Shown here one piece after another: positions 1-9,902 of a stretch of 64,000 nucleotides of DNA. Source of the stretch: Streptomyces eurythermus. Its GTDB lineage: Bacteria; Actinomycetota; Actinomycetes; Streptomycetales; Streptomycetaceae. The stretch is taken from contig NZ_BMSK01000003.1 of the NCBI RefSeq assembly GCF_014649115.1, forward strand, positions 124,001 to 188,000, given 5' to 3'. Below the pieces are notes generated by a model that searched no databases, had not been told where the DNA came from, and saw nothing but the letters and a program-made list of their open reading frames with translations. Position 1 is the stretch's first letter, and each line of letters starts with the position of its first letter. A program made the position numbers and the translations under genes.

Positions 1-1
1 G

Positions 2-1174
2 GTCGCCGCGGACTACGGCGACTCGCCGGCCCACAGCTCCAAGAAGTACTGGGACGACCTGGTCAAGGACTACGAGTCCACGCACCCGGACGTGAAGGTC
101 GAGGTCAGCGTCTACTCCTGGAACGACGTCGACCGCAAGGTCAAGGAGATGGTCGACGCCGGGCACGCCCCCGACCTGGCCCAGATCGGCGCCTACGCCG
201 ACTACGCAGCCGCCGGCAAGCTCTACCCGGCCTCGGAGCTGCTCTCCATCCGCACCCAGGCCAACTTCCTCTCCCAGCTCTCCGACGCCGGCGAGTGGAA
301 GTTCACCCAGTACGGCATCCCGTTCGCCGCCTCCACCCGCGTGCTCTTCTACAACAAGACCCTGTTCGCCAAGGCCGGCATCACCCCGCCCACCACCTGG
401 GCCGAGCTGGCCGCCGACGCCGCGGCGCTCAAGGACAAGGGCGTGAAGTACCCCTTCGCGCTGCCGCTCGGCCCGGAGGAGGCGCAGGCCGAGACCATGC
501 AGTGGCTGCTCGCCGGCGGCAACGGCGGCAGCGGCTACACCGACGACATCGGCACCTACACCATCGACTCCGCCACCAACGTCTCCACCTTCACCTGGCT
601 CAAGGACGACCTGGTCGGCAAGGGCCTCACCGGCCCGGTCGCCCCCGGCAAGCTGAACCGCGCCGACGCCTTCGCCGCCTTCGCCGACGGCCAGGTCGGC
701 ATGCTCAACGGCCACCCCACGCTGATCCAGCAGGCCGCCGCGAAGGGCGTGAAGTTCGGCACCGTGCCGACGCCGGGCCGCACCGGCAAGGCCAGGGCCT
801 CCATGGGCGTCACCGACTGGATGATGGCCTTCAAGAACGGTCACCGCGACCAGGTCGGCGACTTCCTCGACTTCGTCTACAACGACAAGAACGTCCTCGA
901 CTTCTCCCGCACCTACGGGCTGCTGCCGGTCACCAGCTCCGCCTCCAACGCCATGAGCACGTCGAACGACGCGGCCGACAAGGCCCTGCGCCCCTTCCTG
1001 GAAGAGCTGCCCAGCACCGAGCTCTACCCGGTCGGCAAGACCTCCTGGGCGGCGGTCAGCGCGGCCGTGAAGCAGAACATAGGCCAGGCCGTCGCCCCGA
1101 ACGGCAGCCCCAACGGCGTGCTGACCCGGATCCAGGCGACGGCCACGGCGGCCGACAGCACCACCGCGAACTGA
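2..1174 (+). CDS. extracellular solute-binding protein of a sugar ABC transporter (5' partial)
   Basis: The reading frame is open from the left edge, so the start, signal peptide and any lipobox lie outside the window; about 390 residues are visible. The stretch LFYNKTLFAKAGITPPTTW followed by an acidic/alanine helix is typical of family 1 solute-binding proteins, as are the many Trp/Tyr residues and the closing long helix. Such proteins bind a carbohydrate outside the membrane and hand it to an ABC permease. No permease genes follow; the next genes (DUF3263, otsB) are unrelated, so this is probably the end of a transport operon lying to the left. The substrate cannot be read from the sequence. 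Confidence 0.85.
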   Translation, partial: VAADYGDSPAHSSKKYWDDLVKDYESTHPDVKVEVSVYSWNDVDRKVKEMVDAGHAPDLAQIGAYADYAAAGKLYPASELLSIRTQANFLSQLSDAGEWKFTQYGIPFAASTRVLFYNKTLFAKAGITPPTTWAELAADAAALKDKGVKYPFALPLGPEEAQAETMQWLLAGGNGGSGYTDDIGTYTIDSATNVSTFTWLKDDLVGKGLTGPVAPGKLNRADAFAAFADGQVGMLNGHPTLIQQAAAKGVKFGTVPTPGRTGKARASMGVTDWMMAFKNGHRDQVGDFLDFVYNDKNVLDFSRTYGLLPVTSSASNAMSTSNDAADKALRPFLEELPSTELYPVGKTSWAAVSAAVKQNIGQAVAPNGSPNGVLTRIQATATAADSTTAN

Positions 1175-1209
1175 GCACCGCCTCCCCGCCGGCCGCTACG
1201 GTGGCCGGC

Positions 1210-1434
1210 ATGGAACTGGGCAGCCGCGAAAAAGCCATCCTCGCGCTGGAGCGCCGGGCCTTTCCCGGGCCCGGCGCGAAGGAACGCGCCATCCGCGAGG
1301 AACTGGACCTCTCCCCGGTGCGCTACTACCAGCTGCTCAACGCCCTCCTGGACGACGAGCGCGCCCTGGCCCACGACCCGGTCACGGTCAACCGCCTGCG
1401 CCGGATCCGGGAGGCCCGGCGGGCGGAGCGCTGA
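1210..1434 (+). CDS. DUF3263 family small protein
   Basis: A 74-residue soluble, helical, highly charged protein. The pattern ERRAFPGPGAKERAIREELD-LSPVRYYQLLNALLDDERALAHDP-VNRLRRIREARR matches what I know of the DUF3263 family, a short actinobacterial protein of unknown function with an LSxxRYYQxLNxLLD core that resembles a helix-turn-helix. The ATG at 1210 lies only 35 bp after the preceding stop. It stands just before otsB on the same strand. No function is proposed. Confidence 0.75.
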   Translation: MELGSREKAILALERRAFPGPGAKERAIREELDLSPVRYYQLLNALLDDERALAHDPVTVNRLRRIREARRAER

Positions 1435-1522
1435 CCCGGGCTCCGGCACAGGCGTGAACTCCGGCGCAGGCGTGAGCTTCGGCTCAGGCGTGAGCCCCGC
1501 CCGCGCCGGATACTGTCGCGGT

Positions 1523-2356
1523 ATGGATCCTCTGCCCACCCCGCAGACCCAGTCCGGCCGCGACGGGCTCGCCGCGCTGCTCGCTCGGCCCCGCACCGCG
1601 CTGATCGGCCTGGACTTCGACGGCACCCTCGCCCCCATCGTCGCCGACCCCGAGCAGGCCCGCGCCCACCCCGGCGCCGTCCCCGCGCTGGCCGCCCTCG
1701 CCCCCGAGATCGCCTCCGTCGCCGTGATCACCGGCCGCCCGCCCGAGGTCGCCGTCCGCTACGGCGGCTTCGCCGGCGTCCCCGGTCTGGAGCACCTCAC
1801 CGTCCTCGGCCACTACGGCGCCGAACGCTGGGACGCGGCCACCGGCACCGTCACCGCACCGCCACCGCACCCCGGCGTGGCCGCCGCCCGCGCCGAGCTG
1901 CCCCGCCTGCTGGAGCGGGCCGGCACCGGCGAGGGCATCTGGATCGAGGAGAAGGGCCGGGCGCTCGCGGTGCACACCCGCCGGGCCGCCGACCCCCAAG
2001 GCGCCTTCGAGTCCCTGCGCGCCCCCCTCACCGACCTCGCCGCCCGGCACGGGCTGATCGTCGAGCCCGGCCGCCTGGTGCTGGAGCTGCGCCCGCCCGG
2101 CATGGACAAGGGCGTGGCCCTCCTCGACCACGCCCGTGCCGTCGGCGCCGGCTGTGTCGTCTACGCCGGCGACGACCTCGGCGACCTGCCCGCCTTCGCC
2201 GCGGTCGACACCCTCCGCGCCGAGGGCGTCCCCGGCCTGCTGGTGTGCAGCGGCAGCACGGAGGTCACCGAACTGGCCAAGCGGGCCGACCTGGTGGTGG
2301 ACGGCCCGGAGGGGGTCGTAGGACTGCTGCGGGCGCTCGCCGCTCAGCTCGGCTGA
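1523..2356 (+). CDS. otsB: trehalose-6-phosphate phosphatase
   Basis: 277 residues, cytoplasmic HAD-superfamily enzyme removing phosphate from trehalose 6-phosphate. The N-terminal motif LDFDGTLAPIV (nucleophile Asp, acid/base Asp, residues about 32-42) and the late motif VYAGDDLGDLPAF (metal-binding Asp pair) are both present, with VITGRP between them. The frame is open up to 1454 but the ATG at 1523 is preferred because the upstream part (1453-1500) is three degenerate copies of an 18-bp repeat built on CAGGCGTGA and does not look coding. Its 3' end overlaps that of otsA on the other strand by 13 bp, so the two trehalose genes face each other instead of forming an operon. Confidence 0.9.
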   Translation: MDPLPTPQTQSGRDGLAALLARPRTALIGLDFDGTLAPIVADPEQARAHPGAVPALAALAPEIASVAVITGRPPEVAVRYGGFAGVPGLEHLTVLGHYGAERWDAATGTVTAPPPHPGVAAARAELPRLLERAGTGEGIWIEEKGRALAVHTRRAADPQGAFESLRAPLTDLAARHGLIVEPGRLVLELRPPGMDKGVALLDHARAVGAGCVVYAGDDLGDLPAFAAVDTLRAEGVPGLLVCSGSTEVTELAKRADLVVDGPEGVVGLLRALAAQLG

Positions 2357-3783
2357 GCGGTCAGGGCCTCGAGCTGGTCCAGGAACCAGCGGGCGGGCGG
2401 CAGCGCGGTCGCGGCGGCGGCCAGCCGCTTGGAGCGGGCCGCCCGCTCCTCCGCCGGCAGGGTCAGCGCCTCGTGCAGCGCCCGCGCCGTGCCCGTGATG
2501 TCGTACGGGTTCACCGTGAAGGCGTCCTCGCCCAGCTCCTCGTGCGCCCCGGCCTCCCGGGACAGCACCAGCGCGCAGCCCTCGTCGGAGACCACCGGGA
2601 TCTCCTTGGCGACCAGGTTCATGCCGTCCCGGATGGGGTTCACCAGCGCCACGTCGGCCATCCGGTAGGCGGCCAGGGAGCGCGCGAAGTCGTCCTTCAC
2701 GTGCAGCACCACCGGGGTCCAGCCCGGAGTGCCGTACCGCTCGTTGATCCGGTCAGCGACCCGCCGCACCTCGTCGGTGTAGTCCCGGTACACGGCGAGG
2801 TCCTGGCGGGAGGGGTAGGCGAACGCCACGTGGACGACCCGCTCCCGCCACTCGGGGCGGTCGTCGAGCAGCTGTTCGTACGCCAGCAGTCCGCGCACGA
2901 TGTTCTTGGACAGCTCGGTGCGGTCCACCCGGACGATCGTCCGGCGTCCCTCGCCGATCTCCTCGCGCAGCGCCGCCATCCGCTCGGCCACGTCATCCCG
3001 GTGCGCCCGCTCGCGCAGGAAGTCCGCGTCCGCGCCCAGCCCGTGCACCCCGATCCGGGTGCCGGTGGGGATGCCGGGCCCCAGCACCTCATGGCAGCAG
3101 ACGGTGAAGGCGTCCGCCCAGCGCCGGGTGAGGAACCCCGCCCGGTCCGCGCCCAGGATGCCGCCGAGCAGCTCGGCCGCGATGTCGTCGGGCAGCAGCC
3201 GGAAGTAGTCCGGCGGGGCCCACGGGGTGTGCGAGAAGTGGCCGATGCGCAGGTCGGGCCGCAGCCGGCGGAGCATCCGGGGGGCCAGCGCCAGGTGGTA
3301 GTCCTGGATCAGCACCGCCGCGCCCTCGCCCGCCTCCTCGGCCAGCGCCTCGGCGAACGCCTGGTTGTACGCCTGGTACGAGGCCCACTGGCGGCGGAAG
3401 TCCGCGTCGAACACCGGTTCCAGGGGGGTCTGGTACAGCAGGTGGTGGACGAACCAGAGCACCGAGTTGGCGATGCCGTTGTACGCCTCGGCGTGCACGG
3501 AGGCGTCGATGTCGAGCATCCGCACCCGCTGCCCACCGGTCTCCTCCACCGGCAGCAGCCCGCCGTCGGCGCGCCGGACGGCCGCCCGGTCGCCGTCGCC
3601 CAGCGCGGCGCACACCCACACCGAGTCCGCGTCCGGCCCGATGGCGGACAGTCCCGAGACCAGCCCGCCGCCGCCCCGCCGGGCGTCGAGCGAACCGTCC
3701 TCGCGTACCTGATAGGAGACCGGGCCGCGGTTGGAGGCGACCAGTACCCGAGCTTTGCCGACAGAGGTGCGCGTGGAAGCCAT
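2344..3783 (-). CDS. otsA: trehalose-6-phosphate synthase (GT20)
   Basis: 479 residues. Transfers glucose from a nucleotide sugar to glucose 6-phosphate. Diagnostic stretches are VASNRGPVSYQ at the N-terminus, the loop GGGLVSGLSAI, DYHLALAPRML, the RVDRTELSKNIVRGL phosphate/nucleotide-binding region and VLVNPIRDGMNLVAKE near the C-terminus. There is no fused phosphatase domain, consistent with a separate otsB next door. The ATG at 3783 is preferred to a TTG nine bases upstream. Together with otsB it forms the OtsAB route to trehalose, used as a compatible solute and spore reserve in streptomycetes. Confidence 0.92.
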   Translation of the reverse strand: MASTRTSVGKARVLVASNRGPVSYQVREDGSLDARRGGGGLVSGLSAIGPDADSVWVCAALGDGDRAAVRRADGGLLPVEETGGQRVRMLDIDASVHAEAYNGIANSVLWFVHHLLYQTPLEPVFDADFRRQWASYQAYNQAFAEALAEEAGEGAAVLIQDYHLALAPRMLRRLRPDLRIGHFSHTPWAPPDYFRLLPDDIAAELLGGILGADRAGFLTRRWADAFTVCCHEVLGPGIPTGTRIGVHGLGADADFLRERAHRDDVAERMAALREEIGEGRRTIVRVDRTELSKNIVRGLLAYEQLLDDRPEWRERVVHVAFAYPSRQDLAVYRDYTDEVRRVADRINERYGTPGWTPVVLHVKDDFARSLAAYRMADVALVNPIRDGMNLVAKEIPVVSDEGCALVLSREAGAHEELGEDAFTVNPYDITGTARALHEALTLPAEERAARSKRLAAAATALPPARWFLDQLEALTAQPS

Positions 3784-3857
3784 ACGCCTCAACCTAGCCC
3801 GGCCCGTAAACCCTCAAACGTGCGATCCACCTGCGAAGCCGGCCGTGTACGGCCCGT

Positions 3858-4802
3858 TCACGCCACCTTCCGCTCCGCGTACTCCGCGACCTCCACCATG
3901 GGCGGACGCTCCTCGGTGTCCACCGAGTAGGTACGCGGCTCGAAACCGTCCTCGCCCCGCTCGAACTGGGTCAGCGCCGGCCGCACCAGATGCCCCCGGG
4001 CCAGCCGGAGCTGGGCCGTGCGGTAGATCGCGGCGGCCATCCGGCCGAGGGCCTGGCCGTCCTGGTGGCGGTGCTTGCGCACCCCCACGTCGACCTGGGC
4101 CAGCGCGTCCAGGCCGACCAGGTGCAGCGCGTCCACCAGCATGCCCAGCTCCACGCCGTACCCCACCGGGAACGGCAGCTGCTCCAGCAGCGAGCGGCGG
4201 GCCGCGTACTCGCCGCCCAGCGGCTGCACGAAACCGGCCAGCTGCGGCCAGTGCATGTTCAGCAGCGGCCGGGCCATCAGCTCGGTGACCCGCCCGCCCT
4301 GCCCGGCGGAGCCCGCGAGCGGACGGTCGTACATCGCCTTGACCAGGTCCACGCCGGGGTCGGTGAGCAGCGGCCCGACGATGCCGAGCACGAAGTCGGA
4401 GGAGAACTCCCGCAGATCCGCGTCGACGAAGCAGACGATGTCCCCGCCGGTCACCAGCAGCGAGCGCCACAGCACCTCGCCCTTGCCGGGGACGGCCGGG
4501 ATGCGGGGCAGGATCTCGTCGCGGTGGACGACCCGGGCGCCGGCCCGCGCGGCGACCTCGGAGGTGCGGTCGGTGGAGCCGGAGTCGACGACCACGATCT
4601 CGTCGACGAGCGGGATCTGCTCCACGAGGTCGTGGCGGATGACGGTGACGATGTCGCCGACCGTCTCCTCCTCGTTGAGGGCGGGCAGTACGACGCTGAT
4701 CGTCTGGCCCGTGCGCTGCTTGGCGGCCAGCACCTGGTGCGGCGGACGGTCGGCCACGGACCAGGAGCGGCGGCTCAGCCAGCGCTCGACTTCTTCCAGC
4801 AC
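3858..4802 (-). CDS. gpgS: glucosyl-3-phosphoglycerate synthase (GT81)
   Basis: 314 residues from a GTG start that follows a GAGGAG ribosome site by nine bases; the frame also allows an ATG at 4850. GT-A fold family 2-like transferase: VVLPALNEEETVGDIV, VVVDSGSTDRT, and the metal site DADLREF, followed by GEYAARRSLLEQLPFPVGYGVE, which is typical of GpgS. The enzyme makes glucosyl-3-phosphoglycerate from a nucleotide glucose and 3-phosphoglycerate, precursor of glucosylglycerate and, in mycobacteria, of methylglucose lipopolysaccharide. It lies beside otsAB, so the left part of the window groups compatible-solute genes. It is transcribed away from thrC. Confidence 0.87.
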   Translation of the reverse strand: MLEEVERWLSRRSWSVADRPPHQVLAAKQRTGQTISVVLPALNEEETVGDIVTVIRHDLVEQIPLVDEIVVVDSGSTDRTSEVAARAGARVVHRDEILPRIPAVPGKGEVLWRSLLVTGGDIVCFVDADLREFSSDFVLGIVGPLLTDPGVDLVKAMYDRPLAGSAGQGGRVTELMARPLLNMHWPQLAGFVQPLGGEYAARRSLLEQLPFPVGYGVELGMLVDALHLVGLDALAQVDVGVRKHRHQDGQALGRMAAAIYRTAQLRLARGHLVRPALTQFERGEDGFEPRTYSVDTEERPPMVEVAEYAERKVA

Positions 4803-4960
4803 GGTCGGCGGCTCCTCACTGTCACCACCACACGTCGCCGTGTGATGCATCTCGCGGTTCGGACGACTATCTCAACTGTCCTGGCCTTCGGTTACAGTCT
4901 TGAACAACGCCGATGACCATCGCATGTCGGGGGGTCAAGCGGCGTTGACAACCACATACA

Positions 4961-5106
4961 GCTCATCCAGAGGGGCAGAGGGACACGGCCCGATGAAGCC
5001 CCGGCAACCCTCCAGCCGATTCTCGTCTTCTTCCGAGCGAGGCTCCCGGCTAGGGAAGGTGCCAAATCCGTCTCACGGCGAGATGCGTCGTGAGGAAGAT
5101 GAGGAG
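4961..5106 (+). promoter_or_regulatory. SAM-I (S-box) riboswitch upstream of thrC
   Basis: The leader follows the SAM-I consensus: AGAGGGGCAGAGGGAC, then GGCCCGATGAAGCCCCGGCAACC, then GGTGCCAAATCC. P1 is formed by CTCATC (4962-4967) and GATGAG (5098-5103). It is SAM-I, not the actinobacterial SAM-IV class, because the AGAGNGG / GGCCCNNTGAA core is intact. Between P1 and the ATG at 5124 there are only 20 bp and no terminator hairpin, and the purine run GAGGAGAAAGG that serves as ribosome site begins inside the 3' strand of P1, so control is likely at translation. Confidence 0.9.
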
Positions 5107-5123
5107 AAAGGGCCTCGCCTCAC

Positions 5124-6407
5124 ATGGCTGTGCAGACAGTTGCCACCACCAGCGACTCCACCGTGGACCTCGGTCCCGCAGCGGCCCTCAGCTGTCGCGA
5201 ATGCGGCCACCGGGTCCCCCTCGGACCGGTCTTCGCCTGCGAGGAGTGCTTCGGCCCGCTGGAGATCGCCTACGACTTCTCCGCCTACGACACCGAGGAA
5301 CTGCGCCGGCGCATCGAGGCCGGCCCCGCCAGCATCTGGCGCTACGCCCCGCTGCTGCCGGTCCCGGCCGACGTCGCCGAAAAGCCCAATCTCAACCCCG
5401 GCTGGACCAAGCTCGTCAAGGCCGACAACCTCGCCCGCGAACTGGGCGTGACCGGCGGTCTGTACGTCAAGGACGACTCCGGCAACCCGACCCACTCCTT
5501 CAAGGACCGGGTCGTCGCCCAGGCCCTGGAGGCCGCCCGCGCCTTCGGCTTCACCACCCTGTCCTGCTCCTCCACCGGCAACCTCGCCGGTGCCGTCGGC
5601 GCCGCCGCCGCCCGGGCCGGCTTCCGCTCCTGCGTGTTCATCCCGCACGACCTGGAGCAGGGCAAGGTCGTCATGGCCGCGGTCTACGGCGGCGAACTCG
5701 TCGGCATCGAGGGCAACTACGACGACGTGAACCGCTTCTGCTCCGAGCTGATCGGCGACCCGGCCGGCGAGGGCTGGGGCTTCGTCAACGTCAACCTGCG
5801 GCCGTACTACGCCGAGGGCTCCAAGACGCTGGCGTACGAGATCTGCGAGCAGCTCGGCTGGCGGCTGCCCGACCAGATCGTCATCCCGATCGCCTCCGGC
5901 TCCCAGCTCACGAAGATCGACAAGGGTCTCCAGGAGCTGATCAAGCTCGGACTGGTCGAGGACCGGCCGTACAAGATCTTCGGCGCCCAGGCCGAGGGCT
6001 GCTCCCCGGTCTCCACCGCCTTCAAGGCCGGCCACGACGTCGTACGGCCGCAGAAGCCGGACACCATCGCCAAGTCCCTGGCGATCGGCAACCCGGCCGA
6101 CGGCCCCTACGTCCTGGACGTGGCCCGCCGCACCGGCGGTGCCGTGGAGGACGTCACGGACCCGGAGATCGTCGACGCCATCCGGCTGCTGGCGCGCACC
6201 GAGGGCATCTTCGCGGAGACGGCGGGCGGCGTGACCGTCGGCGTGACCCGCAAGCTGCTCGAGGCGGGCGTGCTGGATCCTGCGAAGACCACGGTCGTCC
6301 TCAACACCGGCGACGGCCTGAAGACCCTGGACGCGGTGGCCGGCACCGGCCTGACCGCCACCATCCGCCCGACCCTGGACTCCTTCCGAGAGGCTGGCCT
6401 CGCATGA
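5124..6407 (+). CDS. thrC: threonine synthase
   Basis: 427 residues, PLP-dependent fold II enzyme converting O-phospho-L-homoserine to L-threonine. The PLP lysine sits in NPTHSFKDRVV, and the phosphate-binding glycine loop is SCSSTGNLAGAVGAAAA. The N-terminus holds a small zinc-ribbon-like motif (C24-x2-C27 and C39-x2-C42), common in actinobacterial ThrC. The SAM-I riboswitch upstream ties expression to S-adenosylmethionine. Because threonine and methionine synthesis share homoserine intermediates, this links the two branches. The stop overlaps the start of the cysO-like gene (ATGA), indicating translational coupling. Confidence 0.93.
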   Translation: MAVQTVATTSDSTVDLGPAAALSCRECGHRVPLGPVFACEECFGPLEIAYDFSAYDTEELRRRIEAGPASIWRYAPLLPVPADVAEKPNLNPGWTKLVKADNLARELGVTGGLYVKDDSGNPTHSFKDRVVAQALEAARAFGFTTLSCSSTGNLAGAVGAAAARAGFRSCVFIPHDLEQGKVVMAAVYGGELVGIEGNYDDVNRFCSELIGDPAGEGWGFVNVNLRPYYAEGSKTLAYEICEQLGWRLPDQIVIPIASGSQLTKIDKGLQELIKLGLVEDRPYKIFGAQAEGCSPVSTAFKAGHDVVRPQKPDTIAKSLAIGNPADGPYVLDVARRTGGAVEDVTDPEIVDAIRLLARTEGIFAETAGGVTVGVTRKLLEAGVLDPAKTTVVLNTGDGLKTLDAVAGTGLTATIRPTLDSFREAGLA

Positions 6408-6679
6408 GCGTGACCGTTCGCATCCCCACCATCCTGCGCACCTACACCGGCGGCCAGGCCGAGGTCCCGGCCGAGGGCGGCACGCTCGGCGAGGTCATCG
6501 CGGACCTGGAGAAGAACCACACGGGGATCGCCGCCCGCGTCCTGGACGACCAGGGCAAGCTGCGCCGGTTCGTCAACGTGTACGTGAACGACGACGACGT
6601 GCGCTTCGAGCAGGGCCTGGACACCGCGACCCCCGACGGCGCGGGGATCTCGATCATCCCCGCGGTCGCCGGCGGCTGA
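6404..6679 (+). CDS. cysO: CysO-like sulfur carrier protein (MoaD/ThiS fold)
   Basis: 91 residues, beta-grasp fold ending in AVAGG, the diglycine tail that is adenylated and thiocarboxylated. The sequence (VRIPTILRTYTGGQ, GTLGEVIADLE, RRFVNVYVNDDDVRF, IIPAVAGG) is very close to what I recall of Mycobacterium tuberculosis CysO, which donates sulfide to O-phosphoserine with CysM. Here it is not next to cysM or mec but overlaps thrC by ATGA and is thus under the same SAM riboswitch. It may serve cysteine synthesis or another sulfur transfer; MoaD2-like use cannot be excluded. Confidence 0.82.
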   Translation: MSVTVRIPTILRTYTGGQAEVPAEGGTLGEVIADLEKNHTGIAARVLDDQGKLRRFVNVYVNDDDVRFEQGLDTATPDGAGISIIPAVAGG

Positions 6680-6720
6680 TCCCTTACCGGCGGTAGATCC
6701 GGTCACTGACCGTCCACTCG

Positions 6721-6755
6721 ATTGCCCCCTCCGTGAGAGAAACGGAGGGGGCAAT
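6721..6755 (+). terminator. hairpin terminator after thrC-cysO
   Basis: A perfect 14-bp stem, ATTGCCCCCTCCGT paired with ACGGAGGGGGCAAT, closed by a 7-base loop, 41 bp after the cysO stop. It is followed by a short T-containing stretch and separates the operon from the cold-shock gene. Confidence 0.85.
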
Positions 6756-7111
6756 TCTGCGTGATTGAACGCGGTAGAGTTGGGGAACACGGTCGCGATC
6801 GGGTGGTCGCGAGCCCGTGAAACATGCTGCGCGCCCGATAAGAAACAGCCAAGTTGTGCGGGTTCTGCGCGGCTTTTGTGGCTTTTATGGGGCCCGACTT
6901 GCCCTGACGTCGGGTGAATTCTCGCCATATTCCGGACCTCTGACGTCCAGATTTCTCGTCCGATTGACCTGTTGCAGACGGCAGTTGGACAGATACATTC
7001 GGCCGCGGTCGACGCGTTCCGGCGCACGCCCCCGACCAGTTGGGGGGTGAGGTCTGACCCGGGTCCGCGAAGTGTGGATCTGTGCAAGGGCCAGTAATAG
7101 GGGAGTTAGGC
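6756..7111 (+). promoter_or_regulatory. long, relatively AT-rich leader and promoter region of the cold-shock gene
   Basis: About 355 bp without a gene, clearly poorer in GC than its surroundings (runs such as GGCTTTTGTGGCTTTTATGG and GAATTCTCGCCATATTCC). A possible promoter is TTGCAG (6972-6977), 16 bp, TACATT (6994-6999), which would leave a leader of roughly 105 nt. Long leaders are known for cspA-type mRNAs. The promoter call is weak. Confidence 0.4.
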
Positions 7112-7315
7112 ATGGCTCAGGGCACCGTCAAGTGGTTCAACGCGGAGAAGGGGTACGGCTTCATCGCGGTCGACGGTGGTGCGGACGTCTTCGTCCACTA
7201 CAGCGCGATTCAGATGGACGGCTACCGCACCCTGGAAGAGGGCCAGCGGGTCGAGTTCGAGATCTCGCAGGGCCAGAAGGGTCCGCAGGCCGACATGGTT
7301 CGCGTCACCGCCTGA
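7112..7315 (+). CDS. cold-shock protein, CspA family
   Basis: 67 residues, single OB-fold cold-shock domain. RNP1 is KGYGFI and RNP2 is VFVHYS; the start [21 protein letters not shown] is typical of Streptomyces SC/ScoF proteins. ATG at 7112 with GGGAG five bases upstream; an in-frame ATG at 7096 region is not supported. It binds single-stranded RNA/DNA and acts as an RNA chaperone. It stands between thrC-cysO and groEL2, and a strong terminator follows at once, so it is monocistronic. Confidence 0.93.
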   Translation: MAQGTVKWFNAEKGYGFIAVDGGADVFVHYSAIQMDGYRTLEEGQRVEFEISQGQKGPQADMVRVTA

Positions 7316-7326
7316 ATGTTTTGTGT

Positions 7327-7362
7327 GAAGGGCCCGCACCTCGCAGAGGGTGCGGGCCCTTC
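7327..7362 (+). terminator. hairpin terminator after the cold-shock gene
   Basis: Perfect 14-bp stem GAAGGGCCCGCACC / GGTGCGGGCCCTTC with an 8-base loop, starting 12 bp after the stop codon. Confidence 0.88.
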
Positions 7363-7435
7363 GCCATGCCCGCCGCCGGCTCCCGGTTCCGGCGTTCGCG
7401 GGCGGCTGACGGGCACCTCTCCACCCGGCCGGGCG

Positions 7436-7497
7436 CTTGCACTCGACCATGCCGAGTGCTAATCATTGCGTTAGCACTCTGAAGGTGAGAGTGACAG
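7436..7497 (+). promoter_or_regulatory. tandem CIRCE-type (HrcA) operators of groEL2
   Basis: Two half-degenerate CIRCE elements follow each other. Site 1: CTTGCACTC (7436-7444), 9-bp spacer, GAGTGCTAA (7454-7462, perfect arm). Site 2: TTAGCACTC (7471-7479, perfect arm), 9-bp spacer, GAGTGACAG (7489-7497). The consensus is TTAGCACTC-N9-GAGTGCTAA, so each site has one perfect and one decayed arm. A promoter candidate TTGCAC (7437-7442), 17 bp, TAATCA (7460-7465) lies inside site 1. HrcA repression and heat induction are expected. Confidence 0.82.
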
Positions 7498-7516
7498 TGA
7501 AGGACCGGGTCGGTGA

Positions 7517-9247
<1,731 letters not shown>

Positions 9248-9279
9248 TCGACCTGAGGGTTGATCTCCTGTCCTACGAA

Positions 9280-9322
9280 CGAGGGCGGTACTCCTGGCTT
9301 TCCGGCCGGGGTACCGCCCTCG
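9280..9322 (+). terminator. hairpin terminator after groEL2
   Basis: CGAGGGCGGTAC (9280-9291) pairs with GTACCGCCCTCG (9311-9322); three more pairs extend the stem inwards. It begins 32 bp past the stop. Confidence 0.8.
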
Positions 9323-9363
9323 GGCGTTTCCGGTGCCGGACCGGTGTCGGGAGGTTGCCGTGG

Positions 9364-9498
9364 GGCCGCCCGCTTCTCGGTGAGTGTCGTGCTTCCGTGA
9401 GGTGAGTCAAGGGCGCTGCGCGTCGCCTTCGGCGATGGGCCTGCGGCCCACCCTTGACACACCTCACTCCAGCACGGGGGAGAAGCGAGCGGGCGGCC
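9364..9498 (+). repeat. left copy of a ~135-bp palindromic repeat element
   Basis: Begins GGCCGCCCGCTTCTCGG and ends GAGAAGCGAGCGGGCGGCC, so its own ends are inverted repeats. Inside are the palindromic pieces TCGCCTTCGGCGA and GGGCCTGCGGCCC between TCAAGGGCGC and CCCTTGACA. The element recurs inverted at 10793-10934 and, with its interior missing, at 42964-43045. It does not code for a protein and looks like a MITE-like or REP-like element. Confidence 0.75.
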
Positions 9499-9902
9499 GG
9501 GGGAAAGTGGCCGGCTCAGGTCCGTTGGTCCCTGTGGTGGGTTGCGTTCGCATCGTGGGTCGGGGGTTGCGCGCTTGCGTCTGGCGGGGGCGCTGGGTGG
9601 GTTCGGTGGCTTGCGGCCCGGTGGGTGGTGCGTGGTGTTGCTGGGTGGTTGGGCGGTGGTCCCGGCGGGTGGGCTGGTGGAGGGGTGGGTTGTTTTTGGA
9701 ATGCCTGTCCATAACTAGCCCCCTTGCCTCCCCGCCCTCTTGCCTCCGCGCTTCCTTGCCCTTCGCGGTCAGGGCCGCCGTGGCGGTATCCCGCCTTCGC
9801 CGCTGGATTGGCTGGCGCAGGCCGGGGGGCCTATGGGGCCGCCCGCCCCCTTTCCGTGAGCCGCCCCGCTCGCCCGCAGGCTCTGCCACGGGTCGGAGGG
9901 CC
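9499..9902. other. non-coding stretch, strongly G/T-biased in its first half
   Basis: No gene can be supported. 9499-9705 is rich in GGG/GGTGGG runs on the plus strand with few C residues, suited to G-quadruplex formation; 9716-9902 is instead C-rich at first. Frames stay open only because of base composition, and their translations are low-complexity (Arg/Pro/Thr/His). Confidence 0.5.

Noticed and set aside
4945..4950. TTGACA as -35 box of thrC
   Set aside because: The sequence is perfect but a -10 box at normal spacing would fall inside the riboswitch and no suitable TANNNT is there.
4961..5106. SAM-IV riboswitch
   Set aside because: The core follows the SAM-I pattern (AGAGNGG, GGCCCNNTGAA, GGTGCCAAATCC) and not the SAM-IV one, though SAM-IV is frequent in actinobacteria.
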